A stretch of 64,000 bases of DNA from Paenibacillus pasadenensis. GTDB taxonomy: Bacteria > Bacillota > Bacilli > Paenibacillales > Paenibacillaceae. The stretch's first letter is position 1, and every line of letters begins with the position of its first letter. The DNA lies in NCBI RefSeq assembly GCF_023715725.1, contig NZ_JAMBOT010000017.1, positions 1-64,000 on the forward strand, written 5' to 3'. The notes under the pieces are model-generated. The model ran no database searches, was not told the DNA's origin, and worked only from the letters and a program-made list of their open reading frames with translations. Shown here piece by piece: positions 43,426 to 51,649 of this stretch. Both the position numbers and the translations under genes were made by a program.

Positions 43426-44127
43426 TTAAAGCTCTCCTCCGCCTGCCGGCATTTTGACCGGCTGCTGCTCCAAGGGCTTCCGCGAGGCGGCGCTTCCGCG
43501 CAGCTCCTCCACTTCGGCCCTCAGGACGTTAATTTCATTTTGCATGCTTCGGAACATTTCAATAACCGGATCGGGCAGCTTTGTATGATCCAGCCTGTCG
43601 CCGACGCGCAGGCCGTTTTGCTTCACGATACGGCCAGGATTGCCCACGACCGTGCTGTTGTCCGGCACTTCGCGCAAAACAACGGAATTGGAGCCGATGT
43701 TGCAGTTGTCTCCAACCCGGAACGAGCCCAGCACTTTGGAGCCGGACCCGATAACAACGTTGCTGCCAATTGTCGGATGACGCTTGCCCCGCTCCTTGCC
43801 GGTACCGCCGAGCGTCACGCCTTGGTAAATGACGACATCGTCTCCGATCTCGCAAGTTTCCCCGATTACAACGCCCATTCCGTGGTCAATGAACAGACGG
43901 TTGCCGATCCGCGCTCCAGGATGAATCTCGATGCCGGTCATGAACCGGCTGACCTGGGATACGATACGCGCCAGCGTGAACAGTCTCTTCTTGAACAGCA
44001 TATGCGCAACCCGGTGCGCCCAGATCGCATGCAAGCCGGAGTAGGTAAAAACCACCTCAAACATGCTGCGCGCGGCGGGATCATTGTCGAATACTGCCCT
44101 TATGTCTGATTTGATATGTCGTAACAT
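43426..44127 (-). CDS. cysE: Serine O-acetyltransferase
   Basis: Makes O-acetylserine, the carbon acceptor for sulfide in cysteine synthesis. The 233 aa have an N-terminal helical domain and a left-handed beta-helix of hexapeptide repeats from about residue 65: FIDHGMGVVIGETCEIGDDV, then YQGVTLGGTGK and PTIGSNVVIGSGSKVLGS. The C-terminal tail of about 50 residues may bind cysteine synthase. The first gene after the T-box leader. Confidence 0.97.
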   Translation of the reverse strand: MLRHIKSDIRAVFDNDPAARSMFEVVFTYSGLHAIWAHRVAHMLFKKRLFTLARIVSQVSRFMTGIEIHPGARIGNRLFIDHGMGVVIGETCEIGDDVVIYQGVTLGGTGKERGKRHPTIGSNVVIGSGSKVLGSFRVGDNCNIGSNSVVLREVPDNSTVVGNPGRIVKQNGLRVGDRLDHTKLPDPVIEMFRSMQNEINVLRAEVEELRGSAASRKPLEQQPVKMPAGGGEL

Positions 44128-44361
44128 GCCTTTAGCCCCCTATATGGACTTCATGCTCCCGTCAGGCGCGGCGCTTCGTGCGGGCCGGGACCAGGAAGAG
44201 ACCTCTGCCAATAAGCAATTAATACGGCTTCGCCGTCGTTTCGACAACAAAGCTTGGATACTTGGGTGGAAAATGAACCCGCTAAGCCGCTTGCAGTGAT
44301 ATAAGGCGTTTCGTTGCGTTAGCGGTTAACAGTTAATCGTTACAATTGCCGCACTTTACGC

Positions 44362-44395
44362 AAAAAAGCCCCCACAGCCCAAGGGCTGCAGAGGC
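44362..44395 (-). terminator. T-box terminator hairpin
   Basis: The minus strand shows GCCTCTGCAGCCC, loop TTG, GGGCTGTGGGGGC and six T. Its 5' side follows the antiterminator motif, as expected for a T-box switch. Confidence 0.88.
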
Positions 44396-44780
44396 GCAAT
44401 ATCGCGGTTCCACTCTGCGGTACAGGGCCAGCCGCCAGTCCGGATGCACGCCGCCGCAGCAATTGCTGCCTATGGCATAACGTTGGACAAGCGGCCGATT
44501 ACAGCCCTGTATCTCGATGCCCTTAACGCGGGCCGGACGTTGCCGCCTACCTCTGCGGGCCCCGTATGCAAATAAACGGAAACCGCAGGCTCGGAGCAAG
44601 GCTCACAGGTGCATTGGACGCGCCGCCAGGGATGGACATCTTGCAGCCGCCCGATTGCCGTAGCCTTTTGCATAATTCGCAAAAGACCGGCTGCGTGACG
44701 GATGTCCTCTCTGCAATCCCGGATATGGCGTTCCTCTCCTGCTCATAGCCTGTTGGCTCTGATGCACTTAACAATTACCT
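44362..44780 (-). promoter_or_regulatory. Cysteine T-box riboswitch of cysE-cysS
   Basis: The antiterminator motif AGAGTGGAACCGCG is at 44403-44416 (minus strand), followed by the terminator. Stem I contains AGAGAG, the paired arms GGACATC and GATGTCC, and a basal GAGCA/TGCTC pair. On its 3' side the sequence CAATGCACC offers TGC as specifier codon (44611-44613) followed by the usual purine. TGC is cysteine, fitting cysE and cysS. Uncharged tRNA-Cys should stabilise the antiterminator and allow transcription. Confidence 0.9.
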
Positions 44781-44782
44781 TT

Positions 44783-44810
44783 AGTATACTCCTAAAGCCG
44801 CAAAGTGCAA
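44783..44810 (-). promoter_or_regulatory. Promoter of the cysE T-box operon
   Basis: The minus strand reads TTGCAC, 16 bases, TATACT, directly upstream of the T-box stem I region. Confidence 0.7.
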
Positions 44811-44954
44811 GGAGCTAAGCGCCAAGGGCCGCGCAGCGGCGAGGCTGCCCGTTTGCAGCATCCGCTGCTGACGGAGCTTGTCACGTTCACACGTTCCAAC
44901 ACTCCATAACGCAGGCCACTGGCACTCCCCGTCCAGCCAAGCAGTTGCTTCCGG

Positions 44955-46430
44955 TTAACCCTGCAGCCGCGCGCTTACTCTTCCCGCTACTTTTTCGCGG
45001 CCGAGCAGCACGATGGTGCGGTTCAGATCGGGGCCGTGCGTCTGCCCCGTCACTGCGGCGCGAATCGGCATAAACAGCGCTTTGCCTTTGCAGCCGGTTT
45101 CCTTTTGCACGGATTTAATCAGCGCCTTGATGCCGTCCTCATTCCACGCTTCCGGCTCCAGCGAATCCAGTCCCGCGCGGAAAGCAGTCAGCACCGCAGG
45201 CACCGTTTCTTCCGCCAGCACCTCGCTCGCCTCCGCCTCGTCCTGGTATTGCTCCAGGAAAAACAGCTCGGTTAGCGGCACGATTTCCGCACCCCAGCGC
45301 AGCTTATCGCGGTACAGATCGATCAGATCGGTCGCCCACGCTCGTTCTGCTGCGTCAAGCTCCGCGCCAACGCGTCCGGCTTTTTGCAGATGCGGCAGGC
45401 ACAGATCGACCAGACGCGGCAGCTCCAGCTTTTTGATATATTCGTTGTTCATCCACGCCAGCTTAGTCGTGTCGAATACCGCAGGGCTGCGGCTAAGACG
45501 CGCGGAATCAAACGCCTCTACCAGCTCCTCGCGGGTAAACATCTCCTGCTCGCCCTCCGGCGACCAGCCAAGCAAGGCGATGAAATTGAACAGCGTTTCC
45601 GGCAAAAAGCCGAGCTGCTCGTACTGCTCGATGAACTGAATAATCGACTCGTCGCGTTTGCTCAGCTTTTTGCGCTGCTCATTGACGATCAAAGTCATGT
45701 GACCGAACAGCGGCGGTTCCCAGCCAAGAGCTTCATATATCATCAGCTGGCGCGGAGTGTTGGAAATATGATCCTCGCCGCGCAGCACGTGGGAGATGCG
45801 CATCAGATGGTCGTCAACCGCAACCGCGAAGTTATAGGTCGGGATCCCGTCCTTTTTGACGATGACAAAATCGCCCGTTTCCTTCGTGTCGATGCTGATC
45901 GTGCCTTTGACCATGTCGTCCCATGTATAGGTGCGGTCCTGCGGAACGCGGAAACGGATGCTCGCCACGCGGCCTTCCGCTTCAAACGCTGCCTGCTGCT
46001 CCGGCGTCAGATCGCGGTGGCGGCCCGAGTAGCGTGGCGTTTCGCCGCGCGCCGTCTGCTCCTCGCGCTCCTGCTCCAGCTCTTGCTCTGTGCAATAGCA
46101 GCGGTAAGCAAGCCCTTGGTCCATTAGCTGCTGCCAATATTCGCGGTAAATGTCGAGACGCTCCGTCTGGCGGTAAGGGCCGTAGCCTCCCCCGATGTCC
46201 ACGCTTTCGTCCCATGTAATGCCAAGCCAGTTCATATACTTGAGCTGGCTTTCCTCGCCTCCGGCAACGTTGCGCTTCACGTCCGTATCCTCGATCCGAA
46301 CGATGAATTTGCCGCCATGCTTGCGGGCGTATAAATAATTGAACAGTGCGGTACGCGTATTGCCGATATGCAAATGGCCCGTTGGGGACGGCGCGTAGCG
46401 GACGCGGACCTCCTGGTTAGCTTGTGCCAT
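44955..46430 (-). CDS. gltX: Glutamyl-tRNA synthetase
   Basis: Charges tRNA-Glu, and in bacteria lacking GlnRS also tRNA-Gln. The 491 aa have VRYAPSPTGHLHIGNTRTAL near residue 10 and KKLSKRDES near 250, the two class I motifs. YCYCTEQELE-like CYCTEQELEQ near 110 matches part of a zinc-site region. It follows ispF by 68 bases and precedes the cysE T-box, as in Bacillus. Confidence 0.97.
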   Translation of the reverse strand: MAQANQEVRVRYAPSPTGHLHIGNTRTALFNYLYARKHGGKFIVRIEDTDVKRNVAGGEESQLKYMNWLGITWDESVDIGGGYGPYRQTERLDIYREYWQQLMDQGLAYRCYCTEQELEQEREEQTARGETPRYSGRHRDLTPEQQAAFEAEGRVASIRFRVPQDRTYTWDDMVKGTISIDTKETGDFVIVKKDGIPTYNFAVAVDDHLMRISHVLRGEDHISNTPRQLMIYEALGWEPPLFGHMTLIVNEQRKKLSKRDESIIQFIEQYEQLGFLPETLFNFIALLGWSPEGEQEMFTREELVEAFDSARLSRSPAVFDTTKLAWMNNEYIKKLELPRLVDLCLPHLQKAGRVGAELDAAERAWATDLIDLYRDKLRWGAEIVPLTELFFLEQYQDEAEASEVLAEETVPAVLTAFRAGLDSLEPEAWNEDGIKALIKSVQKETGCKGKALFMPIRAAVTGQTHGPDLNRTIVLLGREKVAGRVSARLQG

Positions 46431-46498
46431 GAGACGTTGATCCCCCTCAATTAAATTGCCGAAATTAGTCTGAAAATCTCAAAAATAAGTGCCTCTGA

Positions 46499-46981
46499 TC
46501 ATAGCATATTCTTAACAAGGCAGACAACAGCCTGAGCGGCGATGCCCTCGCCTCTGCCCGGGAAGCCGAGCTTCTCCGTCGTGGTCGCTTTTACATTGAC
46601 CTGATCCCCCGTCGCTTCAAGCGCGCTGGCGATAATGTCCACCATAGCCGGGATGTAAGGAGCCATTTTTGGCGCTTGCGCAATAATCGTGCAGTCCAGG
46701 TTGCCGAGCCGGTAGCCGCGCTCCTTAACCAAGCCCCATACATGCTCCAGCAGCTTCAGGCTGTCCGCATCCTTGAACGCAGGGTCCGTATCCGGGAAAT
46801 GTTTGCCGATATCGCCAAGCGCCAGCGCGCCGAGCAGCGCATCCGCTACGGTGTGAAGCAGCACATCCGCATCGGAATGGCCGAGCAGCCCTTTTTCGTA
46901 TGGAATCGTGACGCCGCCGATAATGCACGGACGCCCCTCCACCAGCTGATGGACGTCGAAGCCTTGTCCAACTCTAATCAT
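46499..46981 (-). CDS. ispF: 2-C-methyl-D-erythritol 2,4-cyclodiphosphate synthase
   Basis: MEP-pathway enzyme of isoprenoid synthesis. The 160 aa show the zinc ligands in GQGFDVHQL (Asp, His) and LGHSDADVLLHTVADALLG (His), and DIGKHFPDTDP of the substrate pocket. It starts 2 bases after the ispD stop, so the two steps are co-translated. Confidence 0.97.
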   Translation of the reverse strand: MIRVGQGFDVHQLVEGRPCIIGGVTIPYEKGLLGHSDADVLLHTVADALLGALALGDIGKHFPDTDPAFKDADSLKLLEHVWGLVKERGYRLGNLDCTIIAQAPKMAPYIPAMVDIIASALEATGDQVNVKATTTEKLGFPGRGEGIAAQAVVCLVKNML

Positions 46982-46983
46982 AT

Positions 46984-47769
46984 TTAGTTTCCCCTCTCCC
47001 GCTGTGCCAAAAGGAATTCCGCATACGGCAAATCCTCCGGCGTTGTAATCTTGATGTTCGTATATTCACCCTCTGCCACCGACACCAAATCGCCGAGCCG
47101 CTCCACCGCCATCGCGTCGTCCGTGCCAAGGAAGCCGTCACGCAGCGCCTGTTCATGCGCTTCCAGCAGCCGGACACGGCGAAAAGCTTGCGGCGTTTGA
47201 ATCGCCCACAAGCTTTTCCGGTCCGGCGTAGCCGTAATGACGCCATTCAAGTCGACCTGCTTGATCGTGTCTTTGACCGGAACCGCCAGCACGGCCGCCC
47301 CCGTCTCCTCCGCCCGCTTCAGGCAAACGCGGACCGCATCCGCCGTAACGAGCGGCCGCACGCCGTCGTGCACGAGCGCCCATTCCGACTGCAAGCCGGC
47401 GAGGCCAAGCCGTACGGAATGCTGCCGCTCGCTGCCGCCCTCCAATACCGCCGTCACCTTGGACAAGCGGTAAGAGCGGCACCATTCCCGGCACCGCTCC
47501 ACGTCGGACGCTCCCGTCACAAGCACGATTTCGGCGATTTCCGCCATACTCTGGAACAGCTCCAGCGTATGAATAAGCACCGGCTTGCCGCGCAGCTCAA
47601 GGAATTGTTTGCTCTCTGCCGTGCCCATTCGCGTGCCGCGGCCCGCCGCTACGATGACTGCGCCCCAGCGGGGCTTGTCCGCCGCTTCGGAATGAACCTG
47701 CCGGGCCTTATCCGGCATTCCCACAATTGCGCCGTCCGCAGGCTTCCTGCTGTCTGTCAATCCGCTCAC
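46984..47769 (-). CDS. ispD: 2-C-methyl-D-erythritol 4-phosphate cytidylyltransferase
   Basis: Couples CTP and methylerythritol phosphate in the MEP pathway. The nucleotide-binding loop is GAVIVAAGRGTRMG at about 36-49. LVHDGVRPLV near 130 and IKITTPEDLPYAE near 245 are further family blocks. At 261 aa it has about 30 extra N-terminal residues compared with typical enzymes, because the GTG at 47769 is far upstream. A later start is possible. Confidence 0.95.
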   Translation of the reverse strand: MSGLTDSRKPADGAIVGMPDKARQVHSEAADKPRWGAVIVAAGRGTRMGTAESKQFLELRGKPVLIHTLELFQSMAEIAEIVLVTGASDVERCREWCRSYRLSKVTAVLEGGSERQHSVRLGLAGLQSEWALVHDGVRPLVTADAVRVCLKRAEETGAAVLAVPVKDTIKQVDLNGVITATPDRKSLWAIQTPQAFRRVRLLEAHEQALRDGFLGTDDAMAVERLGDLVSVAEGEYTNIKITTPEDLPYAEFLLAQRERGN

Positions 47770-47805
47770 ATCCCGCCGTAACGATTATTTCCTTATCATA
47801 CCTTG

Positions 47806-48912
47806 TTACAGCGCTTTTTCCAACAGCTTTGGCTTGGCGAAAATCATCCGGCCCGCAGACGTTTGCAGCACGCTCGTAACGAGCACCTCCATCGTCATGC
47901 CGATGTAATCCCGGCCGCCCTCGACCACGATCATCGTACCGTCATCCAAATAAGCAACGCCCTGCCCATGCTCCTTGCCGTCCTTGATAATCTGCACGAC
48001 GATTTCCTCACCCGGCAGCACAACCGGCTTAACCGCATTTGCCAGGTCGTTAATGTTCAGCACGGACACGCCCTGCAGCTCGCATACTTTATTGAGATTA
48101 AAATCATTTGTAAGCACTTTGCCGCGCAGCACCTTTGCCAATTTGACCAGCTTGCTGTCCACCTCGCCGATCTCCTCGAAGTCTCCCTCGTAGATCAGCA
48201 CCTTCACATCAAGCTCTTTTTGAATTTTGTTCAAAATATCCAGCCCGCGGCGGCCGCGGTTGCGCTTGAGCAGGTCGGACGAGTCCGCGATATGCTGCAG
48301 CTCCTCCAGCACAAATTCAGGGATGACAAGCGTTCCTTCAATAAATCCGGTTTTGCAAATGTCTGCGATCCTGCCGTCGATGATGACGCTTGTGTCCATA
48401 ATTTTATGCTCTTCAAAATTGACCGGCTCCACCTTTTCCGGCTCGGGCAGAGCCTTTGGCTGCAGCAGCGTTTGAAGCCCCTCGGACAGCTCTTCCTTTT
48501 TGCGGACGCCAACCATAAGGCCGATGTAGCCGAGACCAAGCGTCAGCAGCGCCGGTACAATCATCGCCGCCGTCTCGGGCAGCCGGGAAACGGAAGGATA
48601 CAGCAGCGCGGAGAGCACCAGGCCTCCGGTCAAGCCCGCCGCTCCGGCAAGCAGATCCGCCGCCGGCAGTTCGGAAGCGCGGCGCGCGCCTTCTCCGAGC
48701 AGCCGCTGTATGCGGCCTGCGAGCGCAGTCGCGAGCAACAGTCCGCAGAAAGCTCCTACGGCAAGGCCGGTGTAATAGCCAAATGAGCCATAACCGCCGG
48801 CGAGCGGGCTGTAGCTGCCGACTCCGGCAGACATTCCCGTACCAATTCCGGCTTGAGAGCCGAGCATACCGCCAAATACAAGTCCTAGTAATTGCAGAAT
48901 ACGTTTTAACAT
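47806..48912 (-). CDS. yacL: Membrane PIN/TRAM domain protein (YacL)
   Basis: The 368 aa begin with about four membrane helices (residues 1-140, Gly/Ala-rich). A PIN nuclease-like domain follows: HKIMDTSVIIDGRIADI, IPEFVLEELQHIAD and LTNDFNLNKVCEL, with conserved acidic residues. A C-terminal TRAM RNA-binding domain ends the protein. GGAGGTGG precedes the ATG. It is conserved next to radA-disA in Bacillota. Function is unproven; RNA cleavage at the membrane is inferred from the domains. Confidence 0.92.
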   Translation of the reverse strand: MLKRILQLLGLVFGGMLGSQAGIGTGMSAGVGSYSPLAGGYGSFGYYTGLAVGAFCGLLLATALAGRIQRLLGEGARRASELPAADLLAGAAGLTGGLVLSALLYPSVSRLPETAAMIVPALLTLGLGYIGLMVGVRKKEELSEGLQTLLQPKALPEPEKVEPVNFEEHKIMDTSVIIDGRIADICKTGFIEGTLVIPEFVLEELQHIADSSDLLKRNRGRRGLDILNKIQKELDVKVLIYEGDFEEIGEVDSKLVKLAKVLRGKVLTNDFNLNKVCELQGVSVLNINDLANAVKPVVLPGEEIVVQIIKDGKEHGQGVAYLDDGTMIVVEGGRDYIGMTMEVLVTSVLQTSAGRMIFAKPKLLEKAL

Positions 48913-49084
48913 ATCGATTTTGCCACCTCCATTAGCCAGTATGTTCCAATTCCAATGCGGCTAAACCGCGCAGGACCGCAACTTTTTAGGCAATAGAGCT
49001 CTGTCTCATATGAAGGATTTCTCATAAAGCTTATTTCGTTTTTGTATTCCGCCGAAGGCAAGCTTATAATAGCTCTATACAAGG

Positions 49085-49178
49085 TGAACGGCTGATGCCG
49101 ACCTTGGCGAACCAACAGGTTTCATTCCGAAGAAATATGAGAGCACAGTATAATAGGTACTTATACTTTCTTATATTT
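49085..49178. repeat. Structured dispersed repeat, copy 2
   Basis: Same layout as 6648-6743. TGAAC...GTTTCA flank TGCC-GACCTT-GGCG, then the shared GTTTCATTCCGA. AAATATGAGA (49133-49142) pairs with TCTTATATTT (49169-49178), one G-U pair included, around 26 bases. Arms differ from copy 1 on both sides so that pairing is kept. Copy 3 follows within 7 bases. Confidence 0.8.
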
Positions 49179-49184
49179 CAAGGG

Positions 49185-49230
49185 TGAAGCGGCTACGCCG
49201 TCATTGGCGGAGCAGTGCGTTTCATTCCGA
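49185..49230. repeat. Structured dispersed repeat, partial copy 3
   Basis: TGAAGC, CGCC-GTCATT-GGCG and CGTTTCATTCCGA repeat the first half of the element. The second hairpin is missing and is replaced by a T-rich stretch before the next gene's ribosome binding site. Confidence 0.75.
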
Positions 49231-49277
49231 AAATAGTTATTTTTTTTAGGATAAAACATGCGAAAGAGGTGGGTACG

Positions 49278-49673
49278 ATGAGCGCTCCAACGCTTAACGA
49301 GTTTCAGCAGCAGGTATCGGAATTAATTTTGCGGCACCGCAGCGTGCTTGATGTACTGTCCAAGTTCGGCCAGACCGGGGCAGCGGTCAACCGTGCTGTA
49401 GCTAAAACCGTCACCGAATGCGGCTGTGTCGAGATTCAGGCCACAAAACAGCCTTACTCGGACGATCCTGAGCTGGAAACAGCCAAAAAGCTGCTGGAAA
49501 CCCACATGGACGGCTCCGTTTGCGAGAACTGCCGCGACGTGCTCAAAGCCGAGCTGGGCCGCAACCTGTTCTACATGTCCGCTCTTTGCAACCTGCTTGA
49601 GATTGATCTGGATGAGGTCGTAAAGGCCGAATCGGCTAAATGCTCCACGCTCGGCGTGTTTAATCTGACATAA
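49278..49673 (+). CDS. Conserved hypothetical protein with a MazG-like C-terminal part
   Basis: I do not recognise a named function. The 131-aa product starts MSAPTLNEFQQQVSELILRH, 6 bases after GAAAGAGGTG. It appears all-helical. The segment KAELGRNLFYMSALCNLLEI plus DLDEVVK resembles the helix pair of MazG-type nucleotide pyrophosphohydrolases, but the acidic metal ligands of those enzymes are not evident. Cysteines occur in ECGCVE and VCENCRDV (a CxxC) and in AKCSTLG, so metal binding is possible. It stands alone on the plus strand with its own terminator. Confidence 0.75.
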   Translation: MSAPTLNEFQQQVSELILRHRSVLDVLSKFGQTGAAVNRAVAKTVTECGCVEIQATKQPYSDDPELETAKKLLETHMDGSVCENCRDVLKAELGRNLFYMSALCNLLEIDLDEVVKAESAKCSTLGVFNLT

Positions 49674-49686
49674 CCCTTATAAGCAC

Positions 49687-49734
49687 AAAAGATCGCGATC
49701 CTTCCTTGTGGAAGGGTTACGCGATCTTTTTTTG
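49687..49734 (+). terminator. Intrinsic terminator after the plus-strand gene at 49278
   Basis: AAGATCGCG...CGCGATCTTTTTTT with an inner TCCTTCC-TTGT-GGAAGG stem forms a long hairpin followed by seven T. Confidence 0.9.
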
Positions 49735-49787
49735 TGTAGTGAACCGCCAATAGGGTCAAAATTGGTCTTCTTGGGGGGGCAGCTGGG

Positions 49788-50285
49788 CCGTTTGGGACGA
49801 GATAAGACCTATATCGGGCTTATTTAAGCCCAGCAGTGCTGTTTGGGATGAGATAAGACCAATAATGGGCTTATTTCATCTCACCTGGGCTGATTGCGGC
49901 GAAATAAGACCTATAACGGGCTTATTTCAGCTCACTCAGGCTGTTTGGAGCGAGATAAGACCTATAACGGGCTTATTTCAGCTCACTTAGGCTATTTGAA
50001 TCGAAATAAGACCTATAACGGGCTTATTTCAGCTCACTTAGGCTATTTGAATCGAAATAAGACCTATAACGGGCTTATTTCAGCTCACTTAGGCTATTTG
50101 AATCGAAATAAGACCAATATCGGGCTTATTTCAGCTCACCTGGGCTGTTTGGGACGAAATAAGACCAATATCGGGCTTATTTCAGCTCACTCAGGCTGTT
50201 TGGGACGAAATAAGACCTATAACGGGCTTATTTCAGCTCACCTGGGCTGTTTCGGGCGAAATAAGACCAATAACGGGCTTACCCA
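49788..50285. repeat. Array of ten 51-bp tandem repeats with internal hairpins
   Basis: ATAAGACC recurs at 49802, 49853, 49904, 49955, 50006, 50057, 50108, 50159, 50210 and 50261, exactly 51 bases apart. Each unit contains GA(A/G)ATAAG, then ACCTATAACGGG or a variant, then CTTATTTC, an inverted repeat. Units 2 and 4 have longer arms (TGAGAT with ATCTCA; GAGC with GCTC). The outer units are more diverged. There are no spacers between units, so it is not a CRISPR array. Confidence 0.95.
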
Positions 50286-50308
50286 GATAGAATAGGAAGG
50301 TAGCAACG

Positions 50309-50563
50309 ATGAGTGAAAGATGGATTTATTACGAACCTGGAAGTTATGCCATTACAGCGCATTTTAATGGAGCTGAAATACTAGATGAAATTATCGCTCA
50401 TCATGAGCAAAGTTATATCGGCGAAGAGATGCTTAACCTTTATTTAGATCTTTATGAGTATGAGGCCGAACGCCAGAACAGTTCCAATGGGAGAAGGGCT
50501 TTTCAGAAGAGGATGGAACACTACTTCGATATTAAAGGATATAACTTTTATCTCAGCCAGTAA
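50309..50563 (+). CDS. Small hypothetical protein
   Basis: No family was recognised. The 84-aa product starts MSERWIYYEPGSYAITAHFN, 8 bases after AGGAAGG. It is rich in Tyr and Glu, with YLDLYEYEAERQ predicted helical, no membrane segment and no cysteine. The coding sequence is more AT-rich than the flanking core genes, which may point to acquisition. It lies immediately after the repeat array and before a terminator. Confidence 0.65.
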   Translation: MSERWIYYEPGSYAITAHFNGAEILDEIIAHHEQSYIGEEMLNLYLDLYEYEAERQNSSNGRRAFQKRMEHYFDIKGYNFYLSQ

Positions 50564-50598
50564 CCATAATATTCGAAATGCGCGGCAGAGGCCAAGAG

Positions 50599-50629
50599 AA
50601 GAAACTCGCTTGAGCAGGTTTCTTTTTTT
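50599..50629 (+). terminator. Intrinsic terminator after the small plus-strand gene
   Basis: AAGAAAC and GTTTCTT form a 7-base stem with an inner GCT-TG-AGC, followed by a run of T. Confidence 0.8.
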
Positions 50630-50744
50630 AGGGTGTTTGATGCCCTTAAGGAGAAGCCGTGCGAGCAATTTTCGTCCTATGACTATGACGGCAAACGAGC
50701 AACGTGCTCCCGCCTAGCCCCGCCAAATATCTATAAGAATCAAA

Positions 50745-50792
50745 CAAAAAAGGCAATCCCCAAGCGTTAAGCTGGATGGGGATTGCCTTTTA
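50745..50792 (-). terminator. Intrinsic terminator after pssA
   Basis: The minus strand shows AAAAGGCAATCCCC, about 16 bases, GGGGATTGCCTTTTTT. The A-run on the other side means it could also work on the plus strand. Confidence 0.9.
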
Positions 50793-50800
50793 TTTCAGAC

Positions 50801-51541
50801 CTAAACGCTATGCTTCGATCTCCGTTCCTCGTCGCCCTTCTTGCGGCGGCTGCGGCGGCGGAGACGCCCGTGAACGTTAACGTTTTTTTTTAGGCCGTAC
50901 AGCGCATAGATCAGCAGCGGCACAAAAATGATTTTGCTCAGCTGATCGGGAAACGCAATACCAAGCGCCACTGCAATGACAACGACGATGGGAATGCTCC
51001 AGATCGCGCTCTTAGGCAGGCCGAACTTCTTGAAGTTCGGATACTTCACGGTGCTGACCATCAGCAGAGCCAGAGCAAGCGTGCTCGCCATGAGTACCCA
51101 AGGCTGAATGTCCTTGTAAAACAGCGCCAGCGTCGCCAGAATGCCGCCAGCTGCCGGAATCGGCAAGCCGACAAAATATCCCGGTATTCCGCTGATGACA
51201 TTGAAGCGAGCCAGCCGGAGCGCGCCGCAGATCGGGAAGATCGCGGTGACAATCCAGGAAGCCGCGTCGGAGTTCAAATCCTGAAACGCAACTACATACA
51301 TAATGAAGGCCGGAGCCACCCCGAAGGAAATGACGTCGGACAAAGAGTCGAGCTCCTTGCCAAACTCGCTCTGCACGTTCAGCGCGCGGGCTACCCGACC
51401 GTCGACGCCGTCCAGCAGCATCGCGACGATAACCATCATCGCGGCCATTTCCGGTTTATCGTTAAACACGAGAATGATCGACACAATCCCGAGGAACAGG
51501 TTACCTATCGTAAAAAGACTCGGCAATGATTTTGCAAACAC
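50801..51541 (-). CDS. pssA: CDP-diacylglycerol-serine O-phosphatidyltransferase
   Basis: Membrane enzyme making phosphatidylserine from CDP-diacylglycerol and serine. The CDP-alcohol motif is DGRVARALNVQSEFGKELDS followed by LSDVISFG. About seven hydrophobic segments follow, with a very basic C-terminal tail (RLRRRSRRKKGDEERRSKH). I prefer the GTG at 51541 (246 aa), 7 bases after GAGGTG; an ATG 15 bases upstream lacks a good site. It lies downstream of disA. Confidence 0.9.
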   Translation of the reverse strand: MFAKSLPSLFTIGNLFLGIVSIILVFNDKPEMAAMMVIVAMLLDGVDGRVARALNVQSEFGKELDSLSDVISFGVAPAFIMYVVAFQDLNSDAASWIVTAIFPICGALRLARFNVISGIPGYFVGLPIPAAGGILATLALFYKDIQPWVLMASTLALALLMVSTVKYPNFKKFGLPKSAIWSIPIVVVIAVALGIAFPDQLSKIIFVPLLIYALYGLKKNVNVHGRLRRRSRRKKGDEERRSKHSV

Positions 51542-51649
51542 GCGTTTCCACCTCATCTCTACTATGCCCGGTGGAGCTTGAAATCAGGCATGGAATATTT
51601 TCCACCTTCATCCATTAGAGCCCAATGGCATTCCCCCATTCTAGGGGAA

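Larger units (their letters stand above)
44128..44954. other. Long leader between gltX and cysE
   Basis: These 827 bases contain the promoter (44783-44810) and the T-box with its terminator (44362-44780). About 230 bases between terminator and cysE hold only a small ACGGC-TTC-GCCGT hairpin. Bases 44811-44954, next to gltX, show no terminator or gene. Confidence 0.75.
48913..49277. other. Intergenic region with repeats between yacL and a plus-strand gene
   Basis: These 365 bases separate divergent genes. They contain two copies of the structured dispersed repeat (49085-49178 and 49185-49230). No clear -35/-10 pair was found for either gene. Confidence 0.7.
49674..50308. other. Intergenic region dominated by a 51-bp repeat array
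   Basis: After the terminator at 49687-49734 a run of G (49772 onwards) leads into ten 51-base repeats that end 25 bases before the next gene. An open frame runs through the array only because 51 is a multiple of three. Confidence 0.8.

Noticed and set aside
49788..50285. CRISPR array
   Set aside because: The 51-base units are contiguous with no unique spacers, and no cas genes are nearby.
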